A stretch of DNA of 64,000 nucleotides. It comes from Chlorokybus atmophyticus. Lineage: Eukaryota > Streptophyta > Chlorokybophyceae > Chlorokybales > Chlorokybaceae. Below are positions 58,390 to 64,000 of this stretch, one piece after another. The notes beneath the pieces are model-generated. The model searched no databases. It had not been told where the DNA came from and saw only the letters and a program-made list of their open reading frames with translations. The DNA is taken from contig RHPI01002048.1 of NCBI GenBank assembly GCA_009103225.1, positions 1,114,520-1,178,519 on the forward strand, written 5' to 3'. A program made the position numbers and the translations under genes. How positions within the stretch are numbered: position 1 is the first letter of the stretch; each line of letters begins with the position of its first letter.

Positions 58390-58935
58390 ATGGGTCATAG
58401 ACCAGCATTGGTGCAGGATGTCAGCGGGTGTCGTGCACCAATGCTGGTCCCTAGATGCAATCATGGACCAATGCAGTGAGATTCGGCTGGTACAAAGAAA
58501 TGGTTGGGTGTGGCCCAGGCATGGTCCCGCCAGCAGAGCCATGGTTGGTCCCACTAGTCGGGACCATCCTTGCAGACCATCTGGGCTAGACATTAAGATA
58601 CAAGTAGACCATGCATGGTCCCACAGTGCGAACCAAGGATGGTCCTGCTACTCACGACCAGTAGTGGTGATGCTTTTTACAGAACTGTGCTAAGAGCGGA
58701 CCATCCTTGGTGCATGCAGCAACACGCATGGCAGACCAGCATTGGTCCCATTGCGCTCGTCATGATAACAGCAACCAGGGCTGGCCCGGTTTTTTGGGGG
58801 ACCGTGGGACAACTACGTACTGTTTGGACCAGCCCTGGTCCCCGCGTGCAGACCAAGGCGGGCGACCCTGGTCCGGACCCCAAGCCGCCCGGGCGTTTTG
58901 GCCCTGGTCCGTACGTGCGGACCAGGGCTGGTCCA
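58390..58935. repeat. right subterminal palindrome array (GGACCA...TGGTCC)
   Basis: Over a dozen short palindromes such as GACCATGCATGGTCC, ACCAATGCTGGTCC, ACCAAGGATGGTCC and GGACCAGGGCTGGTCC, next to the right TIR; same word as the left array at 37950-38300. Confidence 0.85.
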
Positions 58936-59021
58936 TGGAAAAAATTCCGTGTGCTTTCTCCACCATATAAAAGGAGTGGTTTGACAGGAAGAATCTACTG
59001 TGCTTGTGGGTGCCTTGAAGT

Positions 59022-59037
59022 GCAAAACCCGTGAAGT
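59022..59037 (-). repeat. right TIR of CACTA-like element
   Basis: Reverse complement ACTTCACGGGTTTTGC. Confidence 0.65.
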
Positions 59038-61036
59038 CGCCTTGCATGCATTTAGCCTGTACAAATCTGCTTGTGAGCACGCATCGTTGGCTTTTGTGTT
59101 CAACACCAAAACACCACCAAAGACGTGCCTGGCCTGCAGAATTTGTCTCGTAGATGGACGCATGCATTCCTTCGCATCGTCGTATACAGTAGCAAGCATG
59201 TGGTCAATGATGCCTCCCAGCACATGCATTGCGTCTGAGGCAAGGCGAGAGTAGCAGTCAACTCCCGGCACCCGCGACTGTCGCCAACCGCACAGTGCAT
59301 TCTGTTGCCAAACCATAATGCCTGGTTACACGAAAAGCCATCATTTTCACGAACCGGTAATTTGACCATTATCTGCTCGACATGCATGGAGTGCTGCTGC
59401 TTGAAAGCCTTGGCTATCTGGCGAGCATTTTCAACACCGCTATGGAGGTCCGCCCGCAGCTGTCATATTGCTGGTGTGTATAAAGCCTCGGTTCTCAGTT
59501 CCGCGTCCTCATCATTCTCTAACAGATCTGATTTAGTGACGAGACAAACATCGCAAGGATGTTGGGTTGGGTTGCACGACATAGTGCATGCAAGTATGGC
59601 ATGCTTCTGCAACACGACATACTCAGATGCTCCACTGACAACATCCTCCATGCACTGTTTGCCGGCAGGCTGCATCCAGTTACAACCATGCATGCCCACT
59701 ACCTGCAAGTCGCTGATCTAGTTGGCAAGCGTGGAAAACACACGACACTTGATGCCATTCGGGCTGATGAGCTGCAGATCTTCCCAGCTCGCCCGTTTCA
59801 CATCCCCTAACACTACATTTAAAGCGTCATGAAAAATCTCACGTTTTTAAATTGGGAACGATTCCTTGCCCTGCGCCTAGGTTAAATGCCCGGCCACTGC
59901 GTGAACCACCGGCAGAAGCGCTATCATAACAACCCCCATGTTGCTAGCGTACATGTCCCAAGTGTAGTTGGCAAGCGACGCCAGTAGAGGGTAGCCAGAG
60001 CGCTTGCCCGCGCTGACCAGCGTGGTCTCGTCACTGTACGGAATGGCAGGCGCCAAGCTGGACGCTTCCCCCACCTCTCTCCTCAAATGCACCTCAACAT
60101 CCTTCCACCAATCGCCCGTGGAAGGATGGCCAAAGCTGTGCTCGTCACCACTGTACTGGAGATTGAAGCCATTAGCGGCATGTGGATTGCCATACAACCG
60201 CGCAAGCCATACCTGCTCCGACCAAGAGCATTAACAGCCATGCGGGCCTGAGATTGGATACTACATTTCACAGACCTTGGCCGGCATGCATGTGACGCTG
60301 ATGTCTTGATCCTCAGGGTCTCTAGGCTTGCGCAGTTCAGCCGTCACGCAGTTTTGATACGGCAGCACACTCGCATGTGCATATGACATGGCTCTGATGA
60401 TTGAAAGGAATGCATCGCACACCATGAACACACCTCAAATTAAGAGAAAGCCATTGTGGTCCAGAGGTAGCTGGCCACATGCACACCGGTCTCCCATTGG
60501 AGTTCCTCCGTCTGGAAGTGTGCATTTATGATGCACTTGATGATCCGCCCCATGTCGGAGGCCGACAAGCCTTAGCGGTTGTTGCATTGCACGAATGCCA
60601 CTGCAAGCGCATGCTCCGAGCCATACCACCTTGATTTCGACGCGTGCAAAGGGATGCCTCCACTTCCAGGTTGGCGTGCCACAGGTTTCTCAGGCACACG
60701 CACACATTGAAAGCCCTCGTTCACTTCCTCCTCCTCCTGTTGCTGCTGTGCGTGTGTCTCCTGGAGGGGTCTTTCAGCATCAAGCATGTGCGCATCCTGG
60801 ATCGAACTCCCTAGTTTAACATGACCCGCATCGTACTGTAATTGACGCTGGCCGACATACAGCATGATTTGCTTGCACACCCTCCTGCTAACAATGTGCA
60901 TGTAGACCGAGCTGCGTGTGGCAAAGCGCATGTGGCAATATGGACAAAGGACTTCCAGCTCACTACTGACGTCGACACAGGTGTCGCCAATGTAACCTGC
61001 ATCATCATGTCCAGCCACACGCACCGCCGCCGCCAC
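59038..61036 (-). pseudogene. Plavaka-like transposase, N-terminal and catalytic part
   Basis: Minus strand. N-terminal C2H2-type finger LCPYCHMRFATRSSVYMHIV, then a segment with TAA 60572 (CAA in copy 1). The catalytic region has STGDWWKDVEVHLR, PYSDETTLVSAGKRSGYPLL (the first catalytic Asp in a ySDkT-like motif), KREIFHDALNVVLGDV, and CTMSCNPTQHPCDVCLVTKS, in the order seen in Plavaka-type DDE transposases. In-frame TAG 60261, TAA 60231, TAG 59877, TAA 59847 and TAG 59718 all sit in this continuous frame; one TGA occurs at 59463. Frame shift near 59270, then DAMHVLGGIIDHML to the CACTA insertion. It mobilises the element by cut and paste in related systems. Start near 61036 is approximate. 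Confidence 0.75.
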
Positions 61037-61422
61037 CGCCGCCGCTACCCTTGCATGCTAGAGGCGGGAAACTTGACCGCCATTCACCAGCGTGACGGCT
61101 CCGTCGTACCAACATTATAGTACGATTGAGCCATTGCACGTCTAGGGTGGGGTGAGTTTGCATAATATCCTGATTGAACCGTTTCAATGGTACGAAAATG
61201 CCTTATAAAGGATACCATTGAAATGGTACCTTTATACAGTGGCAATGGCAGTTCATACAATTGACAAGTGCTGGCAATGTCGGTCCCTGCGCATGAAAAC
61301 ACCATAAATGGCTCCGCCAAGCTATCATACATGATGCCCTTTCAGGGCGGTGATGCCGAGGGTATGCGGCGTTTGGTGGATCGTTGGCGGCGCTGGCAGG
61401 GGCGTAGTGGTCGAGGTCCGGG
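61037..61422. promoter_or_regulatory. divergent promoter region of transposase and Y2
   Basis: Intergenic interval between the transposase (minus) and Y2 (plus), conserved in copy 1 at about 7790-8080. It holds repeated words GGTACCATTT/AAATGGTACC, CCATTGAAATGG and a GGC-triplet run. TATAAAGG-like sequence near 61203. Promoter role is inferred from position. Confidence 0.4.
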
Positions 61423-62286
61423 ATGAAGCCCATGTTTGCACAGGGCGGGGAAGGTGGGGTGCCCTTGGTGTCAAACCTCATCATGCCTACCAAGGGCACA
61501 GCCAATGATAACAGTGACTTGGGCGATATCTTACAGGGCTCCCCCTCCGAGTGAGCAAAGGCACACCACAATACTGCCTCTAAGAACATCCGACCCACCA
61601 GCAGCTGCGACCACGGCAACACGATTGGAGGGACGAAACAAGACTGGCATAATCAAGGTGGGTACGATGCACTGTCAATGCCACATGCTAGTTTTTTTTT
61701 TTATCTTGCACATGCACAGCCTTAAGTATCTTGCACATGACATACACTGTCAATACCACACGCACACCCTCATGCACAGCCTCCAAGTGTCATGCACATG
61801 AAGAGCATGACCAATCTCGCAAATGCACAGCCTATTTCTACTTGCGGGAGTTCACAAGTCGCAAAAGAGAAGCTGCGGAGTACCACGAACGGGTAATCCA
61901 TGACCTATTTTGATGTTTTTAGCGGCAATTAGGCAGTATGCTTGCAAATTGCCATGTTGGTCAAAGAGAACCAAGAGCAGCGCGGCAGGCAGACTGTCTG
62001 GCTGGCGGAGTGCGACAAAGCGGAAGACAAGGTAAGCATGTGTATGCTGATGGGCTAGTCCTCTGGCAGCACGCCACTGTTATAGCATTACCAAATGCAG
62101 GTGGTCACTCTTAAAGCGACCATCAAGCGCATGCGCGTGCACGGCGAGCAGCCGGCATTCAAGCTGAAGGACGAAGTAGCCGCTGAATTGTCAGCGAGCG
62201 AGGCAGCAGGTGAAGATGACTCTGATGTTGAAGCACAAGACTTGTCGGAGGAGGATCATGAGGAGGGGGTTGAGGAGGAGTTCTGA
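61423..62286 (+). pseudogene. gene Y2, small coiled-coil/acidic protein, four exons
   Basis: join(61423..61657, 61831..61892, 61933..62031, 62101..62286), with phase-consistent GT-AG introns, gives 193 codons ending at TGA. Exon 1 starts MKPMFAQGGEGGVPLVSN; exons 2-4 form a basic coiled coil (REFTSRKREAAEYHER, VKENQEQRGRQTVW, LKATIKRMRVHGEQP) and an acidic tail (DDSDVEAQDLSEEDHEEG). One in-frame TGA at 61552-61554 (context GSPSE-x-AKAHH), where CGA would fit. Present as a fragment in copy 1. It may be a DNA-binding or oligomerising accessory protein; no family recognised. Confidence 0.6.
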
Positions 62287-62838
62287 GGCAGGCACCACGG
62301 GTTGACAAGCTTCGCATGATTGCGACTGCGAGACTTAATGTTGTAAGTAGTTGCAAGCGCAAGTCGGATGCTCAATTGCAAGCGGACATACTATCACCAC
62401 TGCCGGTTCGTTATAGATATTGTGGGCTTGTAATGGCAAGACCAAACAATCAGTCCAAGGTTTGTACGAGCTGCATGGCATGTTGGTGTTGGCTTACGGC
62501 AAGGATTGTCAACTTTTATCAAACAATAAAGGGGGTCATATATTAACAGCAGCGTAACGGTAAGGAAACTGCTGGCTATTGCTGTCAGCTCCGTCCGTGA
62601 CTACCGGCTAACGGCCGTCTGTGCACATCGACTGAAGGGTAACTAGCTGACAAGTCTCGGCCGGTCAGTTTTACTGACAACCACTTTCGGCCCGTGGCCG
62701 TCTGCGTCAGTCCACATAAGCTAACGGCGAACCCAACAATTTAAATGTAACATTTCAGCCAGCGGCAGGCAGGCTCAGGCACACGTCAATCCCTCAGTCC
62801 TTCGTTAGTCACCGTGTAATTTTTGTGACGCAGTCGTT

Positions 62839-64000
62839 AAGGAAGATAAGGCATTTTGTATCCAATCGATTGGCTGAAGCAACCGAACAAGGAGGAAGTT
62901 GAAGCCGCGGCGACTCAAACACCTTCCCCGCGGCACCATGACAACGTCATTATGACCGAGGTTATTTCCATCTTAGTGATGTCGAGTTGTCGGGCTACGC
63001 GAGATTGTGTGCCGATCCTCCTTGAGCTGTTGCATCAACGCTGTGCCGGTGCTGGGAACATTGTGATGAAGTGTCCTCCTTGTTTGTGGACACAAGGGTG
63101 AAGGCATAAGAGTACCCCTATACTAAGCATAGTAGATAGAGATAGATCCGGTGTATATGATAAAACGAAGTACGGAAAGTCATGGCAATGGTTACGAACA
63201 GACAAAGTCAACAAGCCATGACCAGTCGTAATGTGATACAATCCTTCGCAATGAGGTCAACCAATGGTCTGTACTGTTTTTTGAGGTGAATGAATGCTGC
63301 AACTGGATTGATGCTACACTCGAATGCGGCTAGCACACTACCCACGTGCATACAATAAAGGCCATGCCAACAAGAACAGTGCCATGCAGTATGCATCACA
63401 CTCTCTCACAAAGATGAAGGCTCCTTGTGAGAGACTTTGACAGCCGGGCCAACTTGTGGTGCACAGTCGCACTCCCTTCACATCTTGCCCCGCTTGCCGG
63501 CTCCGTGTGTTGCAACTCAATATGCAAAAAAACACATAGCAAACTCATTCAAGTCAAGGCTTACATACCACATCGCAATACAGGTGTCTACAAAACACTA
63601 TTCACGCATAGTATTATCAAGTGTCCATGTGGCCACTGCAACTACTTATACTACTGCAATAACTCAATGACACACGGGAAGCACGCATTCGGCGCAGAAA
63701 CATGCATGGTCACGTGCACGCATGTTTACTAGCTGTTCGCTATCGATCATTCCACTCTGAACGGATAGTCGCGGGTATGACCGCGGAAAGGCGCGCTTAA
63801 ACTCGCAACATCAGCTACGCTGAGGGACCCCTAGGATGGTAGTAGATCACCTTGCGCGGGGGACCCTTCGGTGAGGCCTGCCAATGGATTAGCAAGGCCT
63901 CCATGCATGGAGGTGGTCTCACGAGTGGTCGGCTTGGCATTGTGATGCCAACATCGTGGACCACGGTTGGGGAATGGGGAACGCCGGTGCGTATAGCGCG
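62839..64000. other. right flank without a recognisable gene
   Basis: Only short frames without motif. No similarity to the left flank beyond the element terminus near 62838. 63760-64000 is GC-richer (repeats of GGGACCC, CATGCATGG) but unassigned. Confidence 0.4.

Larger units (their letters stand above)
37927..59037 (+). mobile_element. CACTA-like (EnSpm) transposon, 21.1 kb, with SET-domain cargo
   Basis: Ends ACTTCACAGGGCTTTC (37927) and, inverted, ACTTCACGGGTTTTGC (59037); flanked on both sides by CGCC (37923-37926, 59038-59041). Removing the insert with one CGCC rejoins the Plavaka-like reading frame exactly, which fixes the boundaries. Genes inside: Tnp2-type transposase (+), SET/coiled-coil gene (-), gene Z (+). 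Clusters of GGACCA/TGGTCC palindromes lie just inside both ends like CACTA subterminal repeats. Canonical CACTA elements make 3-bp duplications and start CACT; here a leading C shared with the flank leaves 3 versus 4 bp ambiguous. About 16.2 kb without the nested copia. Confidence 0.82.
25985..62838 (-). mobile_element. Plavaka-like multi-gene element, copy 2 (fuller, with nested insertions)
   Basis: Inverted partner of 6291-22538. Without the CACTA-like (21.1 kb) and 1.5-kb insertions it would be about 14 kb and encode, from right to left, Y2, the transposase, a DNA methyltransferase gene, X and Y1. Outer terminus reads CGTCACAAAAATTACACGG on the minus strand near 62838; inner terminus is near 25985 (CGTTGCAATGTTTCCCC). 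The short similarity of these termini suggests weak TIRs, but no clear target duplication was found, so the exact ends are provisional. Confidence 0.7.

Noticed and set aside
58390-58935. CRISPR-like array
   Set aside because: Repeats are short palindromes with irregular spacing, in both orientations, in a eukaryotic intron-bearing genome; no cas genes.

Overview
This is eukaryotic nuclear DNA: genes are split by GT-AG introns, there is a long (TC)n run and N gaps, and nearly every recognisable gene belongs to a transposable element. The most informative property is the reading code. In at least seven unrelated genes the protein-like frame runs through in-frame TAA and TAG codons (38 noted) but only about four in-frame TGA. 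Two diverged copies of one gene swap TAA/CAA and CAG/TAG at neighbouring codons. The clean gene ends that can be seen use TGA. The simplest reading is a nuclear code in which UAA and UAG mean glutamine and only UGA stops. Together with the element types this suggests a green alga of the ulvophycean lineages known for that code (Dasycladales, Cladophorales, Trentepohliales); the species assignment is inference.

Layout. 1-1271: flank with a LINE fragment. 1272-4857: a complete pogo-like DNA transposon with TIRs and a TA duplication. 6291-62838: two inverted copies of a large multi-gene element with a Plavaka-like transposase, meeting head to head around a 22.5-26.0 kb spacer. Copy 1 (6291-22538) is internally deleted and carries an 11.7-kb Ty3/gypsy element (10225-21921), which itself contains a miniature LTR element with three LTRs (13659-14537). 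Copy 2 (25985-62838) is fuller: a gene of unknown function (Y1), a zinc-finger/coiled-coil gene (X), a DNA cytosine-5 methyltransferase gene, the Plavaka-like transposase and a small coiled-coil gene (Y2). Copy 2 is interrupted by a 1.5-kb TIR element (31864-33364) and by a 21-kb CACTA-like transposon (37927-59037).

The CACTA-like element carries a Tnp2-type transposase, a minus-strand gene fusing a SET domain to a long coiled coil, and a plus-strand gene Z. Clusters of GGACCA/TGGTCC palindromes lie just inside both of its ends. Its transposase gene is split by a young, intact Ty1/copia element (42514-47419) whose primer-binding site matches the anticodon arm of initiator tRNA-Met.

Order of events inferred from nesting: inverted duplication of the Plavaka-like element, then separate insertions (gypsy in copy 1; 1.5-kb element and CACTA in copy 2), then copia inside CACTA. 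Three unrelated elements carry chromatin or DNA modification modules: PHD finger, SET domain, and C5 methyltransferase with a Tudor-like segment. No rRNA, functional tRNA or ordinary housekeeping gene was recognised.
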